Positions 26,435 through 36,275 are shown, counted from the stretch's first letter. The stretch is DNA of 64,000 nucleotides from Allobosea sp. WAO (GCF_001509835.1 NZ_JXTJ01000012.1:248001-312000), one strand, 5' to 3'. Made by a program: numbers and translations. The notes: generated by a model not told the origin, from the sequence alone.

Positions 26435-28222
26435 TCAGTTCTGGACGAAGGTCGTCGGCAGGGCGCGGACGGCGGGGCCGCTGAAGCCGCTGGTCTTGAG
26501 GTCGGTCGGCGCACCGTTGCTGAAGCCGAGTGCCGCGGCCGGGCTCGGCCCCGCGACCCAGCCCCTGGCGGCCGGATCGGTGACCTTGGCCTTGGCGGTG
26601 GCGACGCCGGTGCGGCGCGCGGTCGCCGGCTGCTGGGCGACGGCGGCGAAGAGCGAATCCAGGCCAGAGCGATCGGCATCGTATTCGGCCGCCATAGGGG
26701 TTCGCGTCTCGGTTGCCGCGACCTCGACGGCACGCCGCTGCGGTTCGCCGGCTGCGCGGGGGCGGATCGGCGGGGGCGGATGCGAGATGCTGACCAGGCG
26801 GGCACCGGCGGGCACCGCGTCCTCCTCATCGGCCTCCTGGCTCGCGGCTTCCGGCGCCAGCCGGGCGAGGACGATCGGACGCGTTGGCGGCAGCGGCGCC
26901 GAGACGGGTCGGCCGGCGACGATGTTCTCCAGAACGGGAGCCGGAAGGTCGCCGGGGCGGCGCGGCGGCAGCGAGGCGAGGATGAGTTTCTGCTCGCTCT
27001 GCGGCAGTGGCAGCGCCGAGGCATCGGCGGCGAGCGCTGCCAGTTGCGGCGAGCCGGCGGGCGGTGTCGGCAGGGTCAGGCTGGCTGGCCGCGCGACGGG
27101 GAGCGCTGTGGCGATCGGTGCGGGTTTGGGCGGCTCGGCCGGCTGAGGCGCCAGGGCGGCGACCTGCGTTTCGGCCGGTTCCGCCGCAGGGGCTGCGGGA
27201 GCCGCCGGCGCGGTCGCGCGGTTCGAACGCTCGCGCATCAAGGCGCGGCCGGTCGGCTCGCTCTGGGTGGACGGGGCGTTGAAGACGGCGAAGCGGCCGC
27301 CATCGCCGCTGTTGCTGTCGCCGGCATAGGCCATGACGGTGGGCTGCGGCGTCGGAGCGCGGCGGGCCGCGGCGCGGCCGCGGGTTGGACGGGCATCGGC
27401 CTCTTCGTCGTCGCCGCCGAAGAGCGCGGCCCAGAAGCCCTTGCCGCCGCTGCCGGAGGCGATGATCGCGCCCTCGTCGAGATCGCTGGCGGCATAGCCC
27501 ATCACCGAGCCGCCGCTCGAGAGGATCTCGGCCTTGGCGACCTCGTAGCCGCTTAGCGGCTTGCCGTCTGCCGGCAGATGCACGGTCCTCTCGTCCGGGA
27601 ACAGGCGCACCAGCTGGTCGCGGGTCATGCGCGGCCAGGACCGCACCGAGCCGGCATCGAGATGGACGAAGGGAGTGTGGGCGCCGGGATAGAAGCCGAC
27701 GCCGCCGCGCTGGAGGCGCATGCCGACTTCGCGGATCTTGGCGGTCGGTGTGTCCGGCAGATAGAAATCCATCGCCTTGCCGACCATGTGCTGGCTCGAC
27801 TTGGCGACGCCGCGCGAGCGCCGGCGCAGCATCGAATTGGTGCCGGGCGAGCGATAGGCCGAGACGACGTGGAAGGGCTGGTCGGAGCCGACCTTGCGGT
27901 GGACTTCCCAGGCGAGATCGAACAGCCGCGGATCCATCCGGATCGGCTCGTCGGTGCGCCAGTCGCGCATCGCCCAGTTGAGCTTTTCCAGCGCCGCGGA
28001 GTCGTAGCGGCCGTCACGCCTGAAGGTGACGGTCGTCTCCTCCTTGGTGTGCATGTGCTTGATGGTGATGGTGCGGGTGTCGCCATTGGCGACGGCATCC
28101 TGAGTGCCGCGGATGCCGACACACAGGGCCACCAGGCTCGTCGCGAGGACGGCGCCGGCATGCGCAAGGCGCCCCAAAGGACGCGGCAGCCGTCTCGTCG
28201 TCTCGGCTTTCGACCAGCTCAC
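26435..28222 (-). CDS. DUF882/peptidase M15-like cell-wall protein with long Pro/Ala-rich tail
   Basis: The N-terminus has a membrane anchor or signal (AHAGAVLATSLVALCVGI). A YcbK-like M15 peptidase domain follows at about 60-230, with VVSAYRSPGTNSML, SQHMVGKAMDFYLP (HxxGxAxD, zinc ligands) and PFVHLDAGSVRSW. Residues from about 290 on are low-complexity Pro/Ala/Arg and probably disordered, unusually long for the family (normally under 250 residues). The product has 595 residues from GTG 28222, which is in frame just after TCAGGTGAGA; the exact start is uncertain. The L,D-transpeptidase gene lies upstream in the same direction, pointing to peptidoglycan remodelling. Confidence 0.85.
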   Translation of the reverse strand: MSWSKAETTRRLPRPLGRLAHAGAVLATSLVALCVGIRGTQDAVANGDTRTITIKHMHTKEETTVTFRRDGRYDSAALEKLNWAMRDWRTDEPIRMDPRLFDLAWEVHRKVGSDQPFHVVSAYRSPGTNSMLRRRSRGVAKSSQHMVGKAMDFYLPDTPTAKIREVGMRLQRGGVGFYPGAHTPFVHLDAGSVRSWPRMTRDQLVRLFPDERTVHLPADGKPLSGYEVAKAEILSSGGSVMGYAASDLDEGAIIASGSGGKGFWAALFGGDDEEADARPTRGRAAARRAPTPQPTVMAYAGDSNSGDGGRFAVFNAPSTQSEPTGRALMRERSNRATAPAAPAAPAAEPAETQVAALAPQPAEPPKPAPIATALPVARPASLTLPTPPAGSPQLAALAADASALPLPQSEQKLILASLPPRRPGDLPAPVLENIVAGRPVSAPLPPTRPIVLARLAPEAASQEADEEDAVPAGARLVSISHPPPPIRPRAAGEPQRRAVEVAATETRTPMAAEYDADRSGLDSLFAAVAQQPATARRTGVATAKAKVTDPAARGWVAGPSPAAALGFSNGAPTDLKTSGFSGPAVRALPTTFVQN

Positions 28223-28400
28223 TCTCACCTGACCCGTCTCGAAGCGCCGGCGAGCCGGTGCGGTAAACGTCAAGGAACAGTTGCCGAGAAGGCTTAACGG
28301 GTGGTTACCGGCGGCACAACCATCCCGCCTGAATTTCGGCAAGCGAGACGCTGGCTACCCACAGATCATGGCAAAACCGTGCCGCCGCCGCAAAGCAGCC

Positions 28401-30305
28401 TCAGGAGAGCCGCTCCAGAGCGGTGCGGACCAGCCGGTGGAAGCCGTAGAGATCCTCGTAGGTCGTGATCGCGCCGGCCTCGTTCACCACCAGGGTATTG
28501 TAGACCAGATGGATCGGCAGCGGCTGCGGCAATCTGATCGTGCGCTCGCCCGAGCCGATCAGGCGCTTCAGCCGGTCATGCGTCCATTCCGGGCCGAGCA
28601 CCAGATCGGCGAGCGCGAACGGATTCTCGACGCGCACGCAGCCATGGCTGAGGGCGCGCTTGTTACCGGCGAACAGGCGCCGGTTCGGCGTGTCGTGCAG
28701 ATAGACCGCGTGGTCGTTGGGGAACATGAACTTGATCCAGCCGAGCGCATTGCGCTCGCCGGGCGGCTGGCGCACCGAAATCGAGTTGCCGCGGCGGGTG
28801 ACGACATAGCCGCGCTTGGCCGCATAGTCCGGATCGGCCGCGAGACCGGGCAGGAATTCCTTCTTCAAGATCGAAGGCGGCACGTACCAGGACGGGTTGA
28901 CGACGACGTATTCCATCTTGTGCGAGAAGATCGGCGTCGCCGATTCCGGCTTGCCGACGATGACGCGGGTGTCGTGCACGAGCTTGCCGTCATGGACCAT
29001 GCGCATCCGGAATTCCGGAACGTTGACCATCACATGGCTGGCGCCGAGATCGGCGGGCAGCCAGCGCCAGCGCTCCATCTGGGCGACGATGTCGCCTTCC
29101 AAGCGCGCGGCCGGCGGCGAGCCGAGCGCGGCGAGCGTCTGGTTGCTGAGCACGCCGTCGGCGCGCAGGCCGGCCTGCTTCTGGAACTCGGCGAGCGCCG
29201 TCGCGGTCGAGCGGTCGAAGACCGGCTCCTCGCTGGCGCCGAGGCCGAGGCGGGCGCGGACCAGCGGCACGCGCTGGTCGCGCATGCCGAGCCGTAGCGG
29301 CGGTCCGGCCGGGATGCGAACCGAAGGCACATCCTCCTTGTCGTTGCGCAGCGTGGCGAGCTTCGCCTTGAGCCGGCGGTAGCCTTCGTGCTGCGGGTTG
29401 TAGGCGGCGAGCACCGCGCCGGGATCGGTCGCGCCGGCGAGTTCGGAAAGGACTTCGGTGGCCGAAGGCAAGTCGAGCACCGGGGTCAGCATTTTCGACA
29501 GGCGGCGCGGGTCGATGCGGCCGCCGCGGGCGTCGCGGGCGTAGAGCACGGCCAGCGCCGAAAGCCTGACATCGGCCTCGGCGAGGCCGTCCTTGTCGCT
29601 CGCCTCGAAAGCCGGCACGGCATAGTCGGCGGGGCGCAAGCCGTCCTGGCCGGCTCGGGCGAGCTGGGCGACGAGCAGCTTGCCGGCGGGGCTCCAGCCC
29701 TTGCCGTCGATCCAGAACGGACGATTCTCGTTGGCGGCATAGGCCGCGATTATGTCGGCGCGCTCGCGCTGGGCGAGCCGCGGCACCGAGAGAGCCTCGT
29801 CGGCGCGCTCGGCGATGCGGGCAGAGAGTTCGAGGCCTGTGGGCAGCGTGACGACCACCTCGGGCAGAGCGGGCGGCGCGATCAGAGTCTCTGTTGGGCG
29901 CGCGAGCTGCGGTTCGCCTTCGGGCGCGGGACGGGCCAGCAGCGAAGGATCGACCGGCGGCAGTTCGGGCACGGTGATGCCGAGGAAGGCGTCATCGCCA
30001 TCCAGCTGCGGCGTCACCGAAATCGCCCCGGTCACCATGCCGGGCGCGTCATGCGGGGCGGCGAGTTCCGGCGCGTCGTCGGAGCCGGGCGAGCGCAGAT
30101 CGAGCACGAGTTCGGGCGGGGCGGGAATGTCGAGCTGCGGCGGGGCGGCGTCGCCTGCCAGGATGCGCAGGGCCGGCGCTTCCGGCGGCGGCAGGTCGAG
30201 CGTCGCAGCCTCGTTCCCCGCGCCTTGCGCGAGGGCGGTGGCGACGCCCAATGCGAGGCCCAGAACGGCGGCGGAGGTTGATTCCGCCAGACGGCGAAGG
30301 CGCAT
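28401..30305 (-). CDS. L,D-transpeptidase (YkuD/YcbB type) with peptidoglycan-binding domain
   Basis: The 634-residue periplasmic enzyme forms 3-3 cross-links in peptidoglycan, or attaches proteins to it, through a catalytic Cys. It has a signal peptide (AAVLGLALGVATALAQG), a long variable Pro-rich linker, the YcbB scaffold region (NENRPFWIDGKGWSPAGKLL), a PG_binding_1 domain (STATALAEFQKQAGLRADGV), and the YkuD domain with catalytic LSHGCVRVENP around residue 553. It lies upstream of the DUF882 gene. Alphaproteobacteria often carry many such enzymes; this one matches the large LdtD-like class. Confidence 0.93.
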   Translation of the reverse strand: MRLRRLAESTSAAVLGLALGVATALAQGAGNEAATLDLPPPEAPALRILAGDAAPPQLDIPAPPELVLDLRSPGSDDAPELAAPHDAPGMVTGAISVTPQLDGDDAFLGITVPELPPVDPSLLARPAPEGEPQLARPTETLIAPPALPEVVVTLPTGLELSARIAERADEALSVPRLAQRERADIIAAYAANENRPFWIDGKGWSPAGKLLVAQLARAGQDGLRPADYAVPAFEASDKDGLAEADVRLSALAVLYARDARGGRIDPRRLSKMLTPVLDLPSATEVLSELAGATDPGAVLAAYNPQHEGYRRLKAKLATLRNDKEDVPSVRIPAGPPLRLGMRDQRVPLVRARLGLGASEEPVFDRSTATALAEFQKQAGLRADGVLSNQTLAALGSPPAARLEGDIVAQMERWRWLPADLGASHVMVNVPEFRMRMVHDGKLVHDTRVIVGKPESATPIFSHKMEYVVVNPSWYVPPSILKKEFLPGLAADPDYAAKRGYVVTRRGNSISVRQPPGERNALGWIKFMFPNDHAVYLHDTPNRRLFAGNKRALSHGCVRVENPFALADLVLGPEWTHDRLKRLIGSGERTIRLPQPLPIHLVYNTLVVNEAGAITTYEDLYGFHRLVRTALERLS

Positions 30306-30449
30306 GCTGATTCCCCGGATCCCTGCGGATGCACGCCGATAACTGCGTGAGCCGCCCTGCTTCGACTAGTGCCGCCCTGCAACAGCGGCGCCCATTCTCC
30401 CCGAAGCCGGCCCCCGTCGGCTCCAGAGCGGATTCTGCCTATCCGCCTG

Positions 30450-31940
30450 TCAGGCGGCGTCAGCTCCTGCTGTGTCGCTCTCGCCCTCGATCAGCCCGTA
30501 GTCCTTGAGCTTGCGGTAGAGGGTCGAGCGGCCGATGCCGAGCTTGCGCGAGATTTCGGACATGTGGCCGCGATAATGGGCGAGGGCGAACTTGATGATC
30601 TCGCGCTCGAGCTCGTCGAGGCTGCGCATGTCGGAGCCGGCGACGAGGTCGAGGGCATTGGGGTCGCGCACCGGCACCTGGACGATGCGCGGCGGCGTAT
30701 CCTCGCGCAGCTCGCCGGCGATCGGCGGCGGGGCCGGTGGTATGCGGACGTCGAAGCCCTCCATCTGCGCGGCGATCTGCGGAAATTCGGCGATGCTCAG
30801 CTCGTCGCCATCGGCCAGCACCACGGCGCGGAACATCGCGTTCTCGAGCTGGCGGACATTGCCCGGCCAGTCATAACGGCCCAGAAGGCCGAGCGTTTCG
30901 GTGCTGATGCCGCGTAGCTTCTTGCCTTCCTCGGCGGCGAAGCGGGCGAGGAAGCCGCGGGCGAGATCGGCGATGTCCTCGCGGCGCTGACGCAGCGGCG
31001 GCAGGGTGATCGGGAAGACGTTGAGCCGGTAGTACAGGTCTTCGCGGAACTCACCGCGCTTGACCTGGTCGAGCAGGCTCTTGTTGGTCGCGGAGACGAT
31101 GCGGATGTCGACGCGGACCGATTTCTTGCCGCCGACCGGATCGACCTCGCCCTCCTGGATGGCGCGCAGGAGCTTGACCTGTGCGTCGAGCGGCAGTTCG
31201 CCGACCTCGTCGAGGAAGAGCGTGCCGCCATTGGCCTCGACGAACTTGCCGACATGGCGCTCGGTCGCGCCGGTGAAGGCACCCTTCTCGTGACCGAACA
31301 GGATCGACTCGACGAGATTGTGCGGGATCGCCCCGCAATTGACGGTGACGAAGGGCTTGCCGCGGCGGTCGCTGGAGCCCTGGATGGCGCGGGCGAGCAC
31401 CTCCTTGCCGACGCCGGATTCACCCTCGACGAGCACCGGGATGTTCGATTTGGCGGCGCGCTCGGCGAGCTGCACGACCCGGCTCATATCCGGGCTCTTG
31501 CTGGCGAGGTCGCGGAAGCCGAGCTGGCCGGCGGAACGCCGCTTCATGTAGCGGATCTCATGCTCGAGCGCGCCGAGCTTGAGCGCGTTATTGAGCGAGA
31601 CCTGCAGGCGCTCGGCACCGACCGGCTTGACCACGAAATCGACCGCGCCCGCCCGCATGGCGGAGACCACGGTCTCGATCGAGCCGTTCGCCGTCTGGAC
31701 GATCACCGGCGTCGCGATGCCGCGCTCGCGCAAGGCGGCGAGGACCGCCATGCCGTCGCGGCCGGGCATGACGAGGTCGAGCACCAGGCAGTCGATATGC
31801 TGCGATTCGTCGCCGAGTAGAGCGAGCGCCTGGTCGCCCCCCTCGGCCGTCAGCACCTCGTAGCCGAACCGCTTGAGCATCGCGTCGAGCAGACGGCGCT
31901 GCACGGGATCGTCGTCGACGACGAGGATGGTGGCTGACAT
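30450..31940 (-). CDS. Sigma-54-dependent response regulator (NtrC family)
   Basis: The 496-residue product has a receiver domain (1-120, phospho-acceptor Asp55 in LVLDLVMPG). The AAA+ sigma-54 interaction domain carries Walker A GESGVGKE, the GAFTGA loop in EKGAFTGATE, and Walker B LFLDEVGELP. A Fis-type HTH sits at the end (MSEISRKLGIGRSTLYRKLK). The GAFTGA loop is intact, so it should activate sigma-54 promoters. No histidine kinase is adjacent, so its partner is unlinked. Start ATG 31940 gives the usual MSATILVVDDD receiver start. A diguanylate cyclase gene lies 95 bases upstream in the same direction. Confidence 0.93.
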   Translation of the reverse strand: MSATILVVDDDPVQRRLLDAMLKRFGYEVLTAEGGDQALALLGDESQHIDCLVLDLVMPGRDGMAVLAALRERGIATPVIVQTANGSIETVVSAMRAGAVDFVVKPVGAERLQVSLNNALKLGALEHEIRYMKRRSAGQLGFRDLASKSPDMSRVVQLAERAAKSNIPVLVEGESGVGKEVLARAIQGSSDRRGKPFVTVNCGAIPHNLVESILFGHEKGAFTGATERHVGKFVEANGGTLFLDEVGELPLDAQVKLLRAIQEGEVDPVGGKKSVRVDIRIVSATNKSLLDQVKRGEFREDLYYRLNVFPITLPPLRQRREDIADLARGFLARFAAEEGKKLRGISTETLGLLGRYDWPGNVRQLENAMFRAVVLADGDELSIAEFPQIAAQMEGFDVRIPPAPPPIAGELREDTPPRIVQVPVRDPNALDLVAGSDMRSLDELEREIIKFALAHYRGHMSEISRKLGIGRSTLYRKLKDYGLIEGESDTAGADAA

Positions 31941-32035
31941 GAACCCTCGGCAGGCAGGCGGAAGCGCTGTTCCGTTTCGGGGCACTTTCGCGGAGAAGGG
32001 TTAAGCCGTGATTAAGGCGCCGGCACGGTTCGCGC

Positions 32036-33292
32036 TCAGGATCGCGTACGGGTCCGCGGTCCCGGTGCCGTGAAGGCCCGCCTGTGCCGGCGGGTGTGCG
32101 AGGTGCCGCGCGGCGGCGATGGCGGCGCGCTTCCTGTCGAGCCAGCAATCTCGACGCGATCGCGCCCCTTGCGCTTGGCTCGGTAGAGCGCCGCGTCGGC
32201 GCGCTCGATCACGGCTTCGATGCCGTCTTCGCGGGTGGTTTCGGCGACGCCGATGCTGACGGTCACCGGACCTTGGAGCGGGCGGATGCCGCGGGAGCGG
32301 CGTGCAAAATCGGTACGGATCGTCTCTGCCATCGCACCCGCCGGTTCGAGCGGTGTGCCCGGCAGGAGGACGACGAATTCCTCGCCGCCGAGTCGGCCGA
32401 GAATCGCGCCGCCCCCTTCCGTCGCCTCGCTCAGGACGTTCGCGAGCTCCTTGATGACGAGATCGCCGGTAGCGTGGCCATGACTGTCATTGACCTGCTT
32501 GAAGGCGTCGATGTCGCAGAGCAGCAGCGTCGCGGGCGCCTCGCGGCCGGTCGTAGCCAGCGCAGCCTCGGCGGCGGCGAAGAAGCCGCGGCGGTTGCCG
32601 ATTCCGGTGAGCGGATCGGTCAGCGACTGGGCGGTCGCCTCCGCCATCAGATCGGTCGTCGCCCTGAGCAGGAAGAGGACCGCCATGGCGCACCAGCTCA
32701 GCATGGCGAAGATCCGGAAGCTGACGCCCCAGAAGGCACTCGTCACCTCCGCCTCGCTCGCGATCGGCCCCTCGAGGACGAAGGCGAGGGCGGGACGGGC
32801 GACGAGCGTCGCCGCCGTCAGCACGAAGACCAGCCCGGTCAGCCGGTCGATCCTGTCGCGGTCCGGGTTTTGCCTGATCGCCTTCGCCGCGATCAGGAAG
32901 ATCGCGGCGGCTCCGATGCTGGCGGTGGTGCCGCGCCAGAAGACGCTCGGGCTCACGAAGCCGAACAAGATTCCGGCGAGGATGGTGGCGAGCAGGATCG
33001 GCAGGGTGATGCGGTCCGCTGTCCTGCCGCCATGCAGAAGCAGGGCGCCGCGCGCGGCGAAGAAGGCGACGCCGACCAGGAAGGCGTTGGCGACGAGGGA
33101 GAATGGTGCGGCGTTCTCGATGACGAGGCGCGCCAGGCTGATCGCGGAGCCGAGGACGGCGCAGGCATAGGCCAGCGACCAGTTCAGCACATGGCGGTGC
33201 TCCCTCTGCTTCAGCCAGAGGGAATACAGGGTCGTACAGAGCACCGCAGCAATGACAGGCAGAACCGCGGTCAGAAGATAGGCATGGTCCAT
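32036..33292 (-). CDS. Membrane-bound diguanylate cyclase (GGDEF)
   Basis: Makes cyclic di-GMP from two GTP. The 418-residue product has six or seven N-terminal TM helices (from MDHAYLLTAVLPVIAAVLC to about residue 200) and a C-terminal GGDEF domain: DPLTGIGNRRGF, LLCDIDAFKQVND, active-site RLGGEEFVVLLPG, and a closing ADAALYRAKRKGRDRV. The motif is GGEEF, catalytically competent. The RxxD inhibitory site expected five residues before it is absent (TEGGGAILG), so product inhibition may be lost. Divergent from pepF. The membrane sensor domain is not a family I can name. Confidence 0.92.
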   Translation of the reverse strand: MDHAYLLTAVLPVIAAVLCTTLYSLWLKQREHRHVLNWSLAYACAVLGSAISLARLVIENAAPFSLVANAFLVGVAFFAARGALLLHGGRTADRITLPILLATILAGILFGFVSPSVFWRGTTASIGAAAIFLIAAKAIRQNPDRDRIDRLTGLVFVLTAATLVARPALAFVLEGPIASEAEVTSAFWGVSFRIFAMLSWCAMAVLFLLRATTDLMAEATAQSLTDPLTGIGNRRGFFAAAEAALATTGREAPATLLLCDIDAFKQVNDSHGHATGDLVIKELANVLSEATEGGGAILGRLGGEEFVVLLPGTPLEPAGAMAETIRTDFARRSRGIRPLQGPVTVSIGVAETTREDGIEAVIERADAALYRAKRKGRDRVEIAGSTGSAPPSPPRGTSHTRRHRRAFTAPGPRTRTRS

Positions 33293-33514
33293 TCCACCAT
33301 CCGCGGTGGGGCGCGTGCTCGCGAAGGCCGGTCTCAAGCCTTTGGGTAGTGGGAGCCCTTACGGAAAGTCAACGCGTTCGAGCCTGCGCGAATGCCCCTC
33401 ATGCGCCGCGCGTGGAACGCGCCGCTTTGCGGCTGCGGCCGTCCGCGGCGTTGATCGCGCGGCCTCGACCGCGCATATGGGAGGGAACGATTTCGCCAGA
33501 GAGGTGACTTTGAC

Positions 33515-35371
33515 ATGACGACCGCTTTCGCCGGGACGACCAACGCCAATGTCGTGCGGAGCGCCGCGGCCGGCGCCTCCAAGGCCGCGAAGGCGCTCGG
33601 CGTCCTGCCGGAATGGGATCTGACGCATCTTTATCCGGCGATGGATTCGTCCGAATTCGCCGCCGATCTCGAGCGTGCCCTGGCCGAGGCGCGGAGCTTC
33701 GCGGCCCTCTACCGCGGCAAGCTCGCGGCGCTGGCAGAGCGCGCCGATGCCAGCACGGTGCTGGCGGAAGCCGTCGCCGCCTATGAGAAGCTGGAGGACC
33801 TCGTCGGCAAGATCATGTCCTATGCCGGCCTCGTCTATTCCGGCGACACCACCGATCCGCAGCGCGCCAAGTTCTATGGCGACACGCAGGACAAGGTGAC
33901 GGCGATCTCGACCGAGCTGCTGTTCTTCGGGCTGGAGCTGAACCGGATCGACGAAGCCGTGCTGGCCAAGGCTGCCGCGCAGGCGCCGCTCAGCCATTGG
34001 AAGCCGTGGATCGAGGACCTCGCCAAGGACAAGCCGCACCAGCTCGAAGACCGGATCGAAGAGCTGTTCCACGAGAAGTCGGTGACCGGGCACGGCGCCT
34101 GGAACCGGCTCTTCGACGAGACCATCGCCTCGCTGCGCTTCAAGGCTGGCGGCGAGGAGCTGACGCTCGAACTGACCTTGAACCGGCTGCAGGATGCCGA
34201 TGGGGCGGTGCGCAAGGAGGCTGCCGAGGCACTCGGCACGGTCTTCCGCCAGCATCTGCGGACCTTCGGGCTGATCACCAACACGCTCGCCAAGGACAAG
34301 GAGATCTCCGACCGCTGGCGCAAGTTCGAGGATGTCGCGGATTCCCGGCATCTGGCGAACCGCGTCGAGCGCGAGGTGGTCGATGCGCTGGTCGCGGCGG
34401 TGCGCGAGGCCTATCCGCGCCTGTCGCACCGCTACTACAAGCTGAAGGCGCGCTGGTTCGGGCGCGAGGCGCTCGACTATTGGGACCGCAACGCGCCGCT
34501 GCCGAAAGTCGAACAGCGCACGATTCCGTGGAACGAGGCGCGCGACACCGTGCTGTCCGCCTATGGCGATTTCTCGCCGGAGATGGCCGGGATCGCCCGG
34601 CGCTTCTTCGACGAGCGCTGGATCGACGCGCCGGCGCGACCGGGCAAGGCGCCGGGCGCCTTTGCACACCCGACGGTGCCGTCGGCGCATCCCTATGTAC
34701 TGGTCAACTATCAGGGCAAGCCGCGCGACGTGATGACGCTCGCCCATGAGCTCGGCCATGGCGTGCATCAGGTGCTGGCCGGGCCCAACGGGGCGCTGAT
34801 GGCGCCGACGCCGCTGACCCTGGCCGAGACGGCCAGCGTCTTCGGGGAGATGCTGACCTTCCGGAAGCTCCTGAACGAGACGGTCGACAAGAAGCAGCGC
34901 AAGGCGATGCTCGCCGCCAAGGTCGAGGACATGATCAACACGGTCGTGCGCCAGATCGCCTTCTACTCGTTCGAGCGGAAGGTCCACGAAGCCCGCCGCT
35001 CGGGCGAGCTGACGGCGGAAAACCTCTGCGAGCTGTGGATGAGCGTGCAGTCGGAGAGCCTGGGGCCCGCGATCAAGCTCGGGCCGGGCTACGAGACCTT
35101 CTGGGCCTATATCCCGCACTTCATCCACTCGCCGTTCTACGTCTACGCCTATGCCTTCGGTGATTGCCTGGTGAACTCGCTCTACGGCGTCTACCAGAAC
35201 TCGGCAGAGGGCTTTCAGCAGCGCTATTTCGCGCTGCTCTCGGCCGGCGGCACCAAGCACCATTCCGAACTCCTGAAGCCGTTCGGGCTCGATGCGCGCG
35301 ATCCGGCCTTCTGGCAGATCGGCCTCAACATGATCGAGGGGCTGATCGTCGAGCTCGAGGGCATGGAATAG
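33515..35371 (+). CDS. pepF: Oligoendopeptidase F (peptidase family M3B)
   Basis: A cytoplasmic zinc metallopeptidase that cuts oligopeptides. The 618-residue product begins with about 28 low-complexity residues, then LGVLPEWDLTHLYPAMDS typical of PepF. The catalytic zinc motif LAHELGHGVHQ sits around residue 410 with the downstream Glu in TLAETASVFGEML. Length matches the family. The start ATG follows AGAGG ten bases upstream. It is followed after 16 bases by the methyltransferase gene, so probably co-transcribed. Confidence 0.94.
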   Translation: MTTAFAGTTNANVVRSAAAGASKAAKALGVLPEWDLTHLYPAMDSSEFAADLERALAEARSFAALYRGKLAALAERADASTVLAEAVAAYEKLEDLVGKIMSYAGLVYSGDTTDPQRAKFYGDTQDKVTAISTELLFFGLELNRIDEAVLAKAAAQAPLSHWKPWIEDLAKDKPHQLEDRIEELFHEKSVTGHGAWNRLFDETIASLRFKAGGEELTLELTLNRLQDADGAVRKEAAEALGTVFRQHLRTFGLITNTLAKDKEISDRWRKFEDVADSRHLANRVEREVVDALVAAVREAYPRLSHRYYKLKARWFGREALDYWDRNAPLPKVEQRTIPWNEARDTVLSAYGDFSPEMAGIARRFFDERWIDAPARPGKAPGAFAHPTVPSAHPYVLVNYQGKPRDVMTLAHELGHGVHQVLAGPNGALMAPTPLTLAETASVFGEMLTFRKLLNETVDKKQRKAMLAAKVEDMINTVVRQIAFYSFERKVHEARRSGELTAENLCELWMSVQSESLGPAIKLGPGYETFWAYIPHFIHSPFYVYAYAFGDCLVNSLYGVYQNSAEGFQQRYFALLSAGGTKHHSELLKPFGLDARDPAFWQIGLNMIEGLIVELEGME

Positions 35372-35387
35372 GCGAGGGAGCGCGCGG

Positions 35388-36263
35388 GTGAGTTCTCTGG
35401 TCTTCGACCGCGCGCTCTATCGCCGCCGCCTCGCGACGGCGCTCGCGGCCGGCTATCCCGATTTCCTGCTGGCGCGCTGCGCCGACGATCTTGGCGAACG
35501 GCTTTCGGCGGTGCTGCGGCGCTTCGAGGTCGCTGCCGATCTCGGCACGGCCCTGCCGCTGGCGGCGCCGGTCCTGCAGCAGAAGGCCGAGAGCCTTTTG
35601 CGGCTGGCGGAGGCTCCCGATACAGCCGCCGATCTCGTCGGCGATCTCGAGGCGCTGCCCTTCGCCGCTGGTTCGCTCGACCTTTCCGCCTCGCTGCTCG
35701 CATTGCACGCGGTCAACGATCTGCCGGGGGCGCTGCTCCAGATCAGGCGCAGCCTTCGGCCGGACGGGCTGTTCATCGGTTGCCTGCTCGCAGGGCAGAG
35801 CCTGACCGAGTTGCGGCAGGTCCTGCTCGCAGCCGAGGTCGAGGCCAGCGGCGGGGCGAGCCCGCGCGTTGCTCCCTTCGCGGACCTGCGCGATCTCGGC
35901 AGCCTCCTGCAGCGGGCAGGCTTCGCCCTGCCGGTCGTCGACAGCGAGGTCGTCACCGTCCGCTATGGCGACCTGTTCGGCCTGCTGCGTGACCTGCGCG
36001 CCATGGGCTGGGCCAACGCGCTGGTCGAGCGCAGCCGCAAGCCCCTGCGGCGGGCCGTGCTGCTGCGCGCCGCGGAACTCTATGCCGAGCGCTTTTCCGA
36101 CGCGGACGGCAGGCTCCGGGCGACCTTCGAGATCGTCTGGCTCTCGGGCTGGGCGCCGCATGAGAGCCAGCAGAAGCCGCTCCGCCCGGGTTCGGCCAAG
36201 GCGCGGTTGGCGGATGCGCTGGGCGTGCCGGAAGTGGGAACCGGCGAAAAGCCGGGTTCGTGA
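35388..36263 (+). CDS. SAM-dependent methyltransferase-fold protein (NDUFAF5/BioC-like)
   Basis: The 291-residue product begins SSLVFDRALYRRRL like the alphaproteobacterial relatives of mitochondrial NDUFAF5, a complex-I assembly factor. It has the class I fold order, but motif I is degenerate: VAADLGTALPLAAPV in place of the Gly-rich DxGxGxG. Post-motif LEALPFAAGSLDLSASLLAL and LRPDGLFIGCLLAG are present. In NDUFAF5 the activity is arginine hydroxylation rather than methylation, so classical methyltransferase activity should not be assumed. GTG start with GAGGGAG eight bases upstream. The thioesterase gene follows after 12 bases. Confidence 0.85.
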   Translation: MSSLVFDRALYRRRLATALAAGYPDFLLARCADDLGERLSAVLRRFEVAADLGTALPLAAPVLQQKAESLLRLAEAPDTAADLVGDLEALPFAAGSLDLSASLLALHAVNDLPGALLQIRRSLRPDGLFIGCLLAGQSLTELRQVLLAAEVEASGGASPRVAPFADLRDLGSLLQRAGFALPVVDSEVVTVRYGDLFGLLRDLRAMGWANALVERSRKPLRRAVLLRAAELYAERFSDADGRLRATFEIVWLSGWAPHESQQKPLRPGSAKARLADALGVPEVGTGEKPGS

Positions 36264-36275
36264 GCGGGGAGCGGG

